Assembly: GCA_028869495.1 (NCBI GenBank)
Contig: JAGWRY010000410.1
Span: 1 to 10,554 of the forward strand
Direction of reading: 5' to 3'
Length of the DNA: 10,554 bases
From: Elusimicrobiota bacterium
GTDB lineage: Bacteria > Elusimicrobiota > Elusimicrobia > UBA1565 > UBA9628
The notes under the pieces were generated by a model that worked only from the letters and a program-made list of their open reading frames with translations, was not told the DNA's origin and did no database searches. The translations under genes and the position numbers were made by a program. Below are positions 1-6,912 of this stretch, piece by piece (the first letter of the stretch is position 1; each line of letters opens with the position of its first letter).

Positions 1-197
1 CACTTCTGCGCGGAGGTCGCGCGCGACAGGTCTTTCTTGAGCCCCAGGAAGTAGGGCTTGAAGGGCACCATGCCCGCCGAGTTGAACATCAGCGAGGCGT
101 CGCCCTGCGGCACGATCGGCGTCGAGGTCTTCAGCGCGTGGCCGTTCTTGACGAAGAAGTCGAGGTACGACCGGCGCAGCTCGGACGAGGTCTTCAT
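1..197 (-). CDS. alaS: Alanyl-tRNA synthetase, N-terminal fragment (runs off the left edge)
   Basis: The minus-strand frame from ATG at 197 encodes 65 residues before the window ends. It begins MKTSSELRRSYLDFFVKNGH and continues with MFNSAGMVPFKPYFLGL, then SAQK, the next codon beginning TG (Cys likely). This is the start of the class II catalytic domain of alanyl-tRNA synthetase, which charges tRNA-Ala in the cytoplasm. The S/TSxELRxxFLDFF opening and the NAGM-type motif 1 region are characteristic of the family. About 800 residues, including the rest of the catalytic core and the editing domain, lie outside. The ATG overlaps the TGA of the upstream SEC-C gene (ATGA, 197-194). No good Shine-Dalgarno sequence is seen (only GGGA almost touching the ATG), so translational coupling is likely. 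The family call is secure; integrity of the remainder cannot be judged. Confidence 0.93.
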   Translation of the reverse strand, partial: MKTSSELRRSYLDFFVKNGHALKTSTPIVPQGDASLMFNSAGMVPFKPYFLGLKKDLSRATSAQK

Positions 198-691
198 TTC
201 CCGTGGCACTTCTTGAATTTCTTGCCGGAGCCGCAGGAGCAGGGGTCGTTGCGGCCGAGCTCGGGGCCGGACTTGACGAAGGTGTCGGGCTTCGGCGACT
301 TGCCGTCGACGAACAGCCAGCGGCCGTCCTCCTTGCGGAAGGAGGCGATCTCGCGGTGCTCGTAGTCGCGGCCGCCCTGCGCGAAGCGGGCGACGAAGGA
401 GACGATCCCCTCGCGGTCGGCCTCGCCGCCGTCCTTGATCGCCAGGATCTGCAGGCCCTTCCACTGCGAGCCCTTGGCCCACTTCTCGGAGGCCTGGCGG
501 TCGAAGTCGGCGCGGCTCTCCGGGGCGTGCGTCTCCTCGATGAAGTCGACGCGGCCCGTCGCGTAGCTCGTGTAGCGCGCGCGCATCAGGGCCTCGGCGG
601 TCGGGGCCGCGGCCTTCCCGGAGAGATAGGGCTCGCAGCAGGACGCGAAGGGCTTGCCGGAGCCGCAGGGGCAGTCGGTGGCGGTCGTCAT
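194..691 (-). CDS. YchJ-family protein with two SEC-C zinc motifs
   Basis: A 165-residue protein with a cysteine motif at each end: CPCGSGKPFASCC (Cys7, 9, 18, 19) and RNDPCSCGSGKKFKKCHGK at the C-terminus (Cys151, Cys153, Cys162, His163). SEC-C motifs, first seen at the SecA C-terminus, bind zinc. The middle part (about 28-140, with ALMRARYTSYATGRVDFIEET and DGRWLFVDG) matches the NTF2-like central domain of the YchJ/UPF0225 family, and the length is close to E. coli YchJ. Molecular function is not established. The start at 691 is chosen because the CxC motif follows directly and a consensus -10 box lies six bases upstream. No Shine-Dalgarno sequence is visible, so a leaderless message is likely. 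Its stop overlaps the alaS start by four bases, so both are probably co-transcribed. Confidence 0.9.
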   Translation of the reverse strand: MTTATDCPCGSGKPFASCCEPYLSGKAAAPTAEALMRARYTSYATGRVDFIEETHAPESRADFDRQASEKWAKGSQWKGLQILAIKDGGEADREGIVSFVARFAQGGRDYEHREIASFRKEDGRWLFVDGKSPKPDTFVKSGPELGRNDPCSCGSGKKFKKCHGK

Positions 692-697
692 CCGCAG

Positions 698-728
698 ATT
701 ATAGCGAATTGAACTCGGCCGCGCCCAA
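698..728 (-). promoter_or_regulatory. Promoter for the SEC-C/alaS pair, probably leaderless
   Basis: On the minus strand a perfect TATAAT lies at 703-698, followed by only CTGCGG before the ATG at 691. A start point about seven bases below the -10 box falls on the A of the ATG. The -35 is weak: TTGGGC at 728-723 with a 19-base spacer is the best candidate. The -10 box is seen directly; the start point is inferred. Confidence 0.6.
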
Positions 729-739
729 TTACGTAATAG
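709..739 (+). promoter_or_regulatory. Possible divergent promoter for the 776 gene
   Basis: TTGAAC at 709-714 is a fair -35. Candidate -10 boxes are GTAATA at 733-738 (18-base spacer) and TAATAG at 734-739 (19 bases). Neither is ideal. It would give a leader of about 30 bases containing the GAGGAG at 761-766. This promoter overlaps the minus-strand one, so the two may compete. Confidence 0.4.
728..737. repeat. AT-rich 10-bp palindrome, possible operator
   Basis: ATTACGTAAT is a perfect inverted repeat in otherwise GC-rich DNA between two divergent promoters. It covers the candidate -10 region of the rightward promoter and sits just upstream of the leftward -35. This is a suitable place for a dimeric regulator, but no regulator is identified, and part of the symmetry may simply reflect the AT-rich -10 element. 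Confidence 0.35.
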
Positions 740-775
740 GCGTTGAGCGCGTCCGCGCGCGAGGAGACCCTCACC

Positions 776-1249
776 ATGAAGAAGAATCTCGTTCTGACCC
801 TCACCCTGGCGCTGGCGGCCGCCGCCGCGCTCCCCGCGGCGGCCGCGCCGAGCGAGCTCGGCGTCGGCGTCGCCCTCGGCGAGCCGATCGGCGTCACCGC
901 GAAGGTCCCGCTGAACGGGCCCTGGGCGGCCGACGCCGGCGCGGGCCTCAGCGACGGGAACTTCGGGCTGTGGGGGGACGCGCTCTGGAACGATCCGACC
1001 CTCCTGCCCCAGCCGCGCAAAGGGAAGCTGACCGCCTACGCCGGGGCCGGGCCGCAGCTGAGGACCGGCGGCGACATGCGCTTCGGCCTGCGCACGATCG
1101 TCGGCGCCTCGTACCGCTTCGACGGGCATCCGATCGAGCTGTACGCGGAGGTCGGCCCGATGTTCCGCTTCACGCAGGGGGGGCACGTCGACCCGGTCGG
1201 CGCGGTCGGCCTGCGCCTCTATTTCCAGGTCCGGAAAGGCGCGCTTTAG
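776..1249 (+). CDS. Secreted small beta-barrel-like protein, probably outer membrane
   Basis: 157 residues. The N-terminus MKKNLVLTLTLALAAAAALP, followed by an Ala-rich AxA site, is a clear Sec signal peptide with cleavage near residue 24. The mature part (about 133 residues) is a series of short segments with alternating hydrophobic and small/polar residues: GVGVALGEPIGVTAKVPL, AADAGAGLS, LTAYAGAGPQLR, FGLRTIVGASYRF, IELYAEVGPMFRF and VGAVGLRLYF. This looks like seven or eight strands of a small outer-membrane barrel of the OmpA/OmpW or DUF3996 kind. No family is firmly recognised. The ATG at 776 is preferred over the in-frame TTG at 743 because it begins the signal peptide and follows GAGGAG (761-766) by nine bases. 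It appears monocistronic: its own promoter is divergent from the SEC-C gene and a terminator follows. No function is claimed beyond envelope location. Confidence 0.75.
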   Translation: MKKNLVLTLTLALAAAAALPAAAAPSELGVGVALGEPIGVTAKVPLNGPWAADAGAGLSDGNFGLWGDALWNDPTLLPQPRKGKLTAYAGAGPQLRTGGDMRFGLRTIVGASYRFDGHPIELYAEVGPMFRFTQGGHVDPVGAVGLRLYFQVRKGAL

Positions 1250-1306
1250 GGCGCCGTCCGGCGCCCGCGCGAGCCCGTTTTCTCGGCGAGAATTCGGTTT
1301 TTCTTT
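1249..1306 (+). terminator. Intrinsic terminator after the barrel gene
   Basis: Two hairpins lie in a row. The first, GGGCGCC-GTCC-GGCGCCC (1249-1266), starts in the stop codon and has no T-run. The second has an outer stem CCG/CGG (1275-1277 with 1295-1297), a TT/TT internal loop and an inner stem TTCTC/GAGAA (1280-1284 with 1288-1292). It is followed directly by TTTTTCTTT (1298-1306). The second fits a Rho-independent terminator; the first may strengthen it. Confidence 0.65.
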
Positions 1307-1309
1307 CCG

Positions 1310-1338
1310 TTGACAGGCCCCTGCGAGTCTGTTATAAC
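1310..1338 (+). promoter_or_regulatory. Near-consensus promoter of the seven-gene envelope operon
   Basis: TTGACA at 1310-1315 and TATAAC at 1333-1338 with a 17-base spacer is an almost perfect housekeeping sigma promoter. The start point would be about 1344-1346, only some four bases before the GTG at 1349, so the leader is very short and holds no Shine-Dalgarno sequence. It begins four bases after the terminator T-run. Confidence 0.8.
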
Positions 1339-1348
1339 ATCACCGCTC

Positions 1349-2350
1349 GTGAAACTCCACCAGCGGATCGCCGACGCCCTCTCGCGCCGCTTGACGGTGC
1401 TCGTCATCCCCCAGACCCGCCTGCGCCCCTGGCGCTGGCAGGTGACGACGGGCTTTTTCCTCTTCCTGCTGACCCTGTGGTCGGGCGTGACCGTCTGGGC
1501 CGGCTTCATCGCGGGCCGCCACGTCGACTACTGGATCACGAAGGCCGACAACGAGGTCATGCTCGTCAAGGTGACCCGCCTGTCGCAGGAGATGGCCCAG
1601 GCCCAGCGCGTCCTCAACGAGGCCGGCGAGACCGACCGCCAGCTGCGCGGCCTGCTGAGCATGTCGCGCGGCAGCGACCCGGTCGCGGCGGCCACCGGCG
1701 TCGGCGGCCCGACCCTGGCCGACCGGCTGGCCCTCGACCGCCTGCTCGCGACCGGCCGCGCGACGGACCTGCGCCTGCCGGTCTGGCACAAGGAGATCGC
1801 GCGCATCCAGAACGACGCGCGGCGCCGCCTGGCCAGCTTCCAGGAGATCGCCTGGTACGTCAGCAACAAGAAGAGCCTGCGCAACGCGACGCCGAGCATC
1901 TGGCCGACCGAGGGCCACATCACGTCGCTGTTCGGCTACCGCCTGTCGCCGTTCCGCCGCGGCGGCGACGGCGACTCCGTCGAGAACGCCGAGTTCCACC
2001 CGGGCATCGACATCGCCAACAGCCCGGACACCCCGATCTACGCGACGGCCGACGGGACGGTCGAGTTCGTCGGCTGGTCGCACGGCTACGGCAACCTGGT
2101 CGTCATCGACCACGGCTACGGCCTGCAGACCCTCTACGGCCACACCTCGAAGGCCGTCGTGAAGGCCGGCGAGCGCGTCGTGCGCGGGCAGATGATCGCC
2201 TACATGGGCACGACCGGGCGCTCGACCGGACCGCACCTGCACTACGAGATCCGCCGCATGGGCAAGCCGATCAACCCGATGGCCTATCTGAAGGTCCGCG
2301 GGCCGGGGCTCTACGGCGCCGCGGGCGGCGACTCGCGGACGGGAGGCTGA
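1349..2350 (+). CDS. Membrane-anchored M23 (LytM-type) peptidoglycan endopeptidase
   Basis: 333 residues from GTG 1349. Layout: a basic N-terminus, one transmembrane segment (about 34-55, TGFFLFLLTLWSGVTVWAGF), a helical probably coiled-coil stretch (63-105), a linker, and a C-terminal M23 domain from about 186 (WPTEGHITSLFGYRLSPF). All LytM active-site residues are present: His217 and Asp221 (HPGID) and His298 as zinc ligands, with His265 (YGH) and His296 (HLHYE) as catalytic histidines, so it should be active. M23 enzymes cut peptide cross-links in peptidoglycan; the topology puts this domain in the periplasm. The bactofilin gene starts at the base after its stop, as in other bacteria where bactofilins localise M23 hydrolases in cell-shape control. 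The GTG start is inferred from the promoter position; the next plausible starts would cut into the basic region before the membrane segment. Confidence 0.92.
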   Translation: MKLHQRIADALSRRLTVLVIPQTRLRPWRWQVTTGFFLFLLTLWSGVTVWAGFIAGRHVDYWITKADNEVMLVKVTRLSQEMAQAQRVLNEAGETDRQLRGLLSMSRGSDPVAAATGVGGPTLADRLALDRLLATGRATDLRLPVWHKEIARIQNDARRRLASFQEIAWYVSNKKSLRNATPSIWPTEGHITSLFGYRLSPFRRGGDGDSVENAEFHPGIDIANSPDTPIYATADGTVEFVGWSHGYGNLVVIDHGYGLQTLYGHTSKAVVKAGERVVRGQMIAYMGTTGRSTGPHLHYEIRRMGKPINPMAYLKVRGPGLYGAAGGDSRTGG

Positions 2351-2776
2351 ATGTTCGGCGGCAAGCCGGGAACCGACGCCCGCGAGGGCGTGACGCTGAT
2401 CGCCGAGGAGGCGTTCTTTCACGGCACGCTGGCCGCGAAGGGCTCCTTGCGCGTCGAGGGCGCCTTCGAGGGCGACATCGCGGACGCCGTCGACGTCGAG
2501 GTCGGCGCGAAGGGCCGCATCCACGGCAACGTCGCGGCCGAGACCGTCGTCGTCGCCGGCGAGATCGTCGGCAACGTCGTCGCGGCGCGCTCGGTCGAGC
2601 TGCTGTCGAGCGCGCGCCTGACCGGGGACGTGCGCGCCCCGAAGCTGAAGATCGACGAGGGGGCCTTCTTCGAGGGCGCCTGCGCGATGGGCGGGGCCGA
2701 CGCGCATCCGCGCCGCCGCCGCAGGTCCGACCCCGAGGCCGACAAGGCCCCCGAGCCCGGCGAACCCGTTTCCTGA
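2351..2776 (+). CDS. Bactofilin
   Basis: 141 residues. Residues about 12-110 form the bactofilin (DUF583) domain: repeats rich in Gly and Val, such as FHGTLAAKGSLRVEGAFEGDI, GRIHGNV, GEIVGNV and ARLTGDV, that build a right-handed beta-helix. The flanks are short, with a basic, Pro-rich tail (PRRRRRSDPEADKAPEPGE), as usual for bactofilins. Bactofilins polymerise without nucleotide into cytoplasmic, often membrane-associated, filaments that position envelope enzymes. The ATG follows the M23 stop with no gap, and GGAGG at 2342-2346 lies four bases before it. Immediate pairing with an M23 peptidase supports a role in placing peptidoglycan hydrolysis. No transmembrane segment is seen, so membrane contact would be through the N-terminus or the partner. 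Confidence 0.94.
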   Translation: MFGGKPGTDAREGVTLIAEEAFFHGTLAAKGSLRVEGAFEGDIADAVDVEVGAKGRIHGNVAAETVVVAGEIVGNVVAARSVELLSSARLTGDVRAPKLKIDEGAFFEGACAMGGADAHPRRRRRSDPEADKAPEPGEPVS

Positions 2777-2789
2777 GGATGACCCCGAG

Positions 2790-3494
2790 ATGAACGCCTT
2801 CCTGCGCCGCCACCAAGTCAGCGTCCTGATCGCGACCGCCGCGATCTTCATCGGCGGCATGTTCGTCGGCTTCGGCGGCTACTGGTTCACGAGCCGCGAC
2901 ATGGAGGGGGTCGTCGCCAAGGTCGGCGACGTGAAGATCCCCTACGACAAGCTGATGACGCGCGTGAACCTCTACTCGGACCAGCTCGCCCAGCACGGCA
3001 CCGTCCTCGACGACGCGAAGATGAACGAGCTCGAGCGCGAGATGCTCAACAACATGATGGTCGACGAGATGCTCGCGATGAAGGCCGACGAGCTCGGCAT
3101 CGTCGTGACCGACGCGGAGCTCTCGCGCGACATCCGCGCGACGCCCGCCTTCCAGCGCGGCGGGGCGTTCGACCAGGCGCTCTACTTCCAGGCCGTGCGG
3201 GAGACCTTCAACGAGTCGCCGCAGCAGTACGAGCGCGACCGCCGCAAGTCGCTGAAGACCCAGGAGCTCAAGAGCCTGTTCTACCGCCTGTCGAAGGTGA
3301 CGCCGGACGAGCTGCGCGACGCCTACGCGGCGGCCCACGGCGGCTCGATGAAGGGCTTCGCGAAGGAGGGCCCCGTCTTCGCCCAGAAGCTCCAGCAGCA
3401 GAAGGCCCTGGAGCTCGTCAACTACTGCCTGCGTCAGATGCAGAGCCGGGTGCAGGTCGTCAACAACCTCTCCCGCTTCGAGCACGGCGCGTGA
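2790..3494 (+). CDS. SurA-N/PpiD-like membrane chaperone without a PPIase domain
   Basis: 234 residues. A short basic N-terminus and a transmembrane anchor (about 10-31, VSVLIATAAIFIGGMFVGFG) are followed by the helical SurA/PpiD N-terminal chaperone domain (about 38-182). Typical pieces are VVAKVGDVKIPYDKL, MLNNMMVDEMLAMKADELGI, VTDAELSRDI, ATPAFQRGGAFDQALY and TPDELRDAY. Full-length PpiD or SurA proteins then carry about 100 residues of parvulin PPIase. Here only some ten residues separate the domain from a C-terminal helix (FAQKLQQQKALELVNYCLR) that resembles the helix closing the chaperone fold after the PPIase. It therefore looks like a chaperone module with the isomerase missing; no frameshift is evident. 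The site of action would be the periplasmic face of the inner membrane. It lies 13 bases after the bactofilin; GAGG at 2775-2778 is a weak ribosome site. Confidence 0.82.
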   Translation: MNAFLRRHQVSVLIATAAIFIGGMFVGFGGYWFTSRDMEGVVAKVGDVKIPYDKLMTRVNLYSDQLAQHGTVLDDAKMNELEREMLNNMMVDEMLAMKADELGIVVTDAELSRDIRATPAFQRGGAFDQALYFQAVRETFNESPQQYERDRRKSLKTQELKSLFYRLSKVTPDELRDAYAAAHGGSMKGFAKEGPVFAQKLQQQKALELVNYCLRQMQSRVQVVNNLSRFEHGA

Positions 3495-3511
3495 CCGCCG
3501 GCCGCCCCGCC

Positions 3512-3516
3512 AGGAG
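3512..3516 (+). promoter_or_regulatory. Ribosome binding site that decides the PfkB start
   Basis: AGGAG lies ten bases before GTG 3527. An alternative GTG at 3491 overlaps the upstream stop (GTGA) but lacks such a site and would add twelve non-conserved residues. Confidence 0.65.
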
Positions 3517-3526
3517 AGACGCCCCC

Positions 3527-4474
<948 letters not shown>

Positions 4475-4487
4475 GGGGAGCGCGGCG

Positions 4488-5240
4488 GTGATCGAGCTCG
4501 AGGGGCTGACCAAGCGCTTCGGGACGCACGCGGCCGTCGACGGCCTGACCCTGACGGTCGCGCCGGGCGAGATCTTCGGCTTCCTCGGCCCCAACGGCGC
4601 CGGCAAGACGACGACGGTCAAGATGATCACGGGCCTTCTCAAGCCCACGGCGGGGACCGTCCGCGTCGCCGGCTTCGACGTCGCCTCCCGGACCCTCGAG
4701 GCCAAGCGCGCGATGGGCCTGGTCCCCGACGAGCCGTTCGTCTACCCGAAGCTGACCGGGACCGAGTACCTGCGCTTCATCGGCGAGCTCTACGGCGTCG
4801 CGCTGCCCGACATGCGCCGCCGCATCCCGGAGCTGCTCGAGCTCTTCGAGCTGACGCCGCGCGGCGGCGAGCTCGTCGAGAGCTACAGCCACGGGATGCG
4901 CCAGAAGCTGGTGCTGGCCGGCATCCTCCTGCACGAGCCGAAGGTGCTGGTCCTCGACGAGCCGATGGTCGGCCTCGACCCGAAGAGCGGACGCCTGGTC
5001 AAGGACATCTTCAAGCGCCTGGCCGCGCGCGGCACGACGATCTTCATGTGCACGCACGTGCTCGAGATCGCCGAGAAGCTCTGCGACCGCCTCGGGATCA
5101 TGATCGAGGGGCGCCTGGTCGCCTGCGGCACCGTCGCCGAGCTCCGGGAGCGGGCCCAGACCACGGGCTCCGACCTGGAGGGGATCTTCCTGAGCCTGAC
5201 CGGCGGCGCCGAGTACTCGGCCCTCCTGCGCTACCTGTGA
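4488..5240 (+). CDS. ABC transporter ATP-binding subunit (ABC-2 type)
   Basis: 250 residues, a single nucleotide-binding domain. Motifs: Walker A GPNGAGKTT (34-42), signature YSHGMRQKL (133-141, the LSGGQ equivalent), Walker B VLVLDEP (153-159), D-loop GLDP and H-loop His190 (THV). The Q-loop region reads GLVPDEPFVYPKLTG without the usual Gln, a variant common in NatA/CcmA-like exporters. A short C-terminal extension ends with LEGIFLSLTGG, also typical of that group. GTG 4488 follows GGGGAG (4475-4480) by seven bases. It should energise the large permease encoded seven bases downstream. The substrate is unknown; ABC-2 systems mostly export lipids, polysaccharides, ions or drugs. Confidence 0.95.
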   Translation: MIELEGLTKRFGTHAAVDGLTLTVAPGEIFGFLGPNGAGKTTTVKMITGLLKPTAGTVRVAGFDVASRTLEAKRAMGLVPDEPFVYPKLTGTEYLRFIGELYGVALPDMRRRIPELLELFELTPRGGELVESYSHGMRQKLVLAGILLHEPKVLVLDEPMVGLDPKSGRLVKDIFKRLAARGTTIFMCTHVLEIAEKLCDRLGIMIEGRLVACGTVAELRERAQTTGSDLEGIFLSLTGGAEYSALLRYL

Positions 5241-5247
5241 GCCCGCG

Positions 5248-6912
5248 ATGAGGGGCCTCGGGCTTCTGCTGCGCCGGCGCGCGCTCTCGGCGTGGAACAC
5301 GCTGGCGCACTTCTCGCCCGGCGAGTGGGCGCGCAACCTGGCGTTCGGCCTGGCGGGCCTGGGCCTGCTCGGCGGCATGCACTACGGCTTCTACCGTCTG
5401 CTCGCGTACCTATCGACGGTCGAGCTGATCGGGACCCTGCTGACGTGGAAGCTGACGGCGATGATGCTGCTGATGACGCTGGCGATGACGACGATCTCGA
5501 GCCTGCTGACCTCGCTGACGACGCTGTTCTACTCGTACGACCTGAAGTTCCTGGTGAAGGCTCCGGTCTCCCTGCGCGTCGTCTTCCTCGACAAGTCCCT
5601 GGAGAGCGCGTTCTTCGCGTCGTGGATGATCGGGGTCGTCCTGATCCCCTACGCGGCGGCCCTGGCGCGGGTCCTGCATCTCGGCGCGGGCTTCCTGGCC
5701 GCCTTCGCGGTCCTCGTGCCGCCGTTCCTCCTGCTGGCGGCGTCGGTCGGCATCGGCTTCACCCTGCTCCTGCTCTACTTCTTCCCGTCGTCGCGCACGC
5801 GCGACGTGATCTGGGTGCTGTCGAGCCTGTCGCTGACGGTCGTCTACGGCCTCGTGCGCTTCGCGCGCCCCGAGCGCCTGATCCGTCCGGACGCCCTCGG
5901 CGTCGTCGCCGAGTACCTGCGCTTCCTGCAGGCTCCGACCGCGCCCGCCCTGCCGTCCTGGTGGCTGACGCGGGGCCTGCGCGCGGCCGCCGCCGGGCAT
6001 TGGGCGGCCTGGGGGCGCGAGGCGCTCCTGCTGTGGGGCGCGGCCGCGGCGACCTACGCGGCGCTGGTCGCGCTGGCCGGGCGCACGTACTTCGCCGGCT
6101 ATTCGGGCGCCCAGGAGGGGGGTCTGCGCCGGCGCCGGCACGCGTTCCGCACGCTCCCCGAGGAGCTCGCGGCCGGGCGCGGGGCCTCGTCGGCGCTGCT
6201 GTGGAAGGAGCGCCTGTCGTTCTTCCGCGACGTGCGCCACTGGTCGCAGATCCTGCTGATCGCCGGCCTCGTCTTCGTCTACCTGTTCAGCGTGCGGCGG
6301 CTCCCGCTGAACTCGCCGGACCTGCGCAGCCTGATCTCGTTCTTGAACGTCGGCGCGGCCGGCTTCGTCCTGTCCGCGCTCGGCCTGCGCTTCACGTTCC
6401 CGGCGGTCAGCCTGGAGGGGCGCGCGTGGTGGGTGCTGAAGTCCGCGCCGATGACGACCGCGCAGGTGATGCGGCAGAAGTTCCTGTTCTCGGCCGTCCC
6501 GACGCTCGCGGTCGCCGTCACGCTCGGCGCGGCGACGAACGCCCTCCTCGGCGCCGACGCGTTCACCGCGCGGCTGTCCCTGGCGGCGCTGGTCGTCGTC
6601 GCGCTCGGCGTCTGCGCGATGGGGATCGGCTTCGGGGCGATGTTCCCGCGCTTCACGGTCGAGAACATCCACCAGATCGAGTCGTCCCTGGGCGGCTTCG
6701 TCTACATGGCCGCCTGTCTGTTCTACGTCGGCGCGACGATCGGGATCCTGTCGTGGCCGATGCAGATGCACTTCCAGCAGCGCTTCGGCGCCGGGGTCTG
6801 GGACTGGCGCGTCGCGGCCTGGGCCGGCGCCGCGTGGCTGGTCCTCAACGCCGCCGCCTTCGCCGCGCCGTGGACGCTGGGCCTGCGGGCCCTGGAGAAA
6901 CATGAAGAATAG
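5248..6912 (+). CDS. Large ABC-2-type permease subunit (ABC_tran_2-like)
   Basis: 554 residues, almost wholly hydrophobic. About twelve candidate membrane segments are visible, roughly at 29-51, 68-92, 118-142, 148-178, 186-204, 256-278, 333-349, 363-383, 411-433, 440-466, 480-502 and 519-545. A polar cytoplasmic loop (about 280-332) holds the motif ALLWKERLSFFRDVRHWSQ, which corresponds to the K-D-...-RD-..-W segment of the putative ABC permease family of about 540 residues (Pfam ABC_tran_2). FPRFTVENIHQIESSLGG (466-483) is a second segment typical of that family. The size suggests two permease halves fused, so one copy or a homodimer could pair with the ATPase. It starts seven bases after the ATPase stop with no clear Shine-Dalgarno sequence, so coupling is likely. 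Its last 11 bases overlap the next gene. The substrate is unknown. Confidence 0.85.
   Translation: MRGLGLLLRRRALSAWNTLAHFSPGEWARNLAFGLAGLGLLGGMHYGFYRLLAYLSTVELIGTLLTWKLTAMMLLMTLAMTTISSLLTSLTTLFYSYDLKFLVKAPVSLRVVFLDKSLESAFFASWMIGVVLIPYAAALARVLHLGAGFLAAFAVLVPPFLLLAASVGIGFTLLLLYFFPSSRTRDVIWVLSSLSLTVVYGLVRFARPERLIRPDALGVVAEYLRFLQAPTAPALPSWWLTRGLRAAAAGHWAAWGREALLLWGAAAATYAALVALAGRTYFAGYSGAQEGGLRRRRHAFRTLPEELAAGRGASSALLWKERLSFFRDVRHWSQILLIAGLVFVYLFSVRRLPLNSPDLRSLISFLNVGAAGFVLSALGLRFTFPAVSLEGRAWWVLKSAPMTTAQVMRQKFLFSAVPTLAVAVTLGAATNALLGADAFTARLSLAALVVVALGVCAMGIGFGAMFPRFTVENIHQIESSLGGFVYMAACLFYVGATIGILSWPMQMHFQQRFGAGVWDWRVAAWAGAAWLVLNAAAFAAPWTLGLRALEKHEE

Noticed and set aside
743..775. Upstream in-frame TTG start for the barrel gene
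   Set aside because: It would put eleven residues before the signal peptide; ATG 776 has a good ribosome site.
1310..1348. TTG at 1310 as start of the M23 gene
   Set aside because: This TTG is part of the -35 hexamer, so it should lie upstream of the transcript.
709..2793. A 694-codon plus-strand open frame across the barrel, M23 and bactofilin genes
   Set aside because: It is Arg/Pro/Gly-rich with no domain, and overlaps three well-supported genes in another frame. GC-biased codons remove stops from shadow frames.
2779..2793. Four-codon mini-ORF ATGACCCCGAGATGA ending on the start of the chaperone-like gene
   Set aside because: No ribosome site of its own, and such short frames are frequent by chance; coupling by reinitiation cannot be supported.
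1340..2860. A 506-codon minus-strand frame opposite the M23 and bactofilin genes
   Set aside because: No recognisable domain or start context; it is the mirror of real genes on the plus strand. The same applies to the long minus-strand frames at 2271-3485 and 3434-4705.
3491..3526. GTG 3491 start for the PfkB kinase with GTGA overlap
   Set aside because: The overlap is attractive, but GTG 3527 has AGGAG ten bases upstream and matches the family's N-terminus; not fully excluded.
5410..6903. A 497-codon minus-strand frame opposite the ABC permease
   Set aside because: Low-complexity Arg/Gln/Glu/Asp composition typical of the antisense of a GC-rich hydrophobic gene; the permease frame has coherent membrane segments and family motifs.
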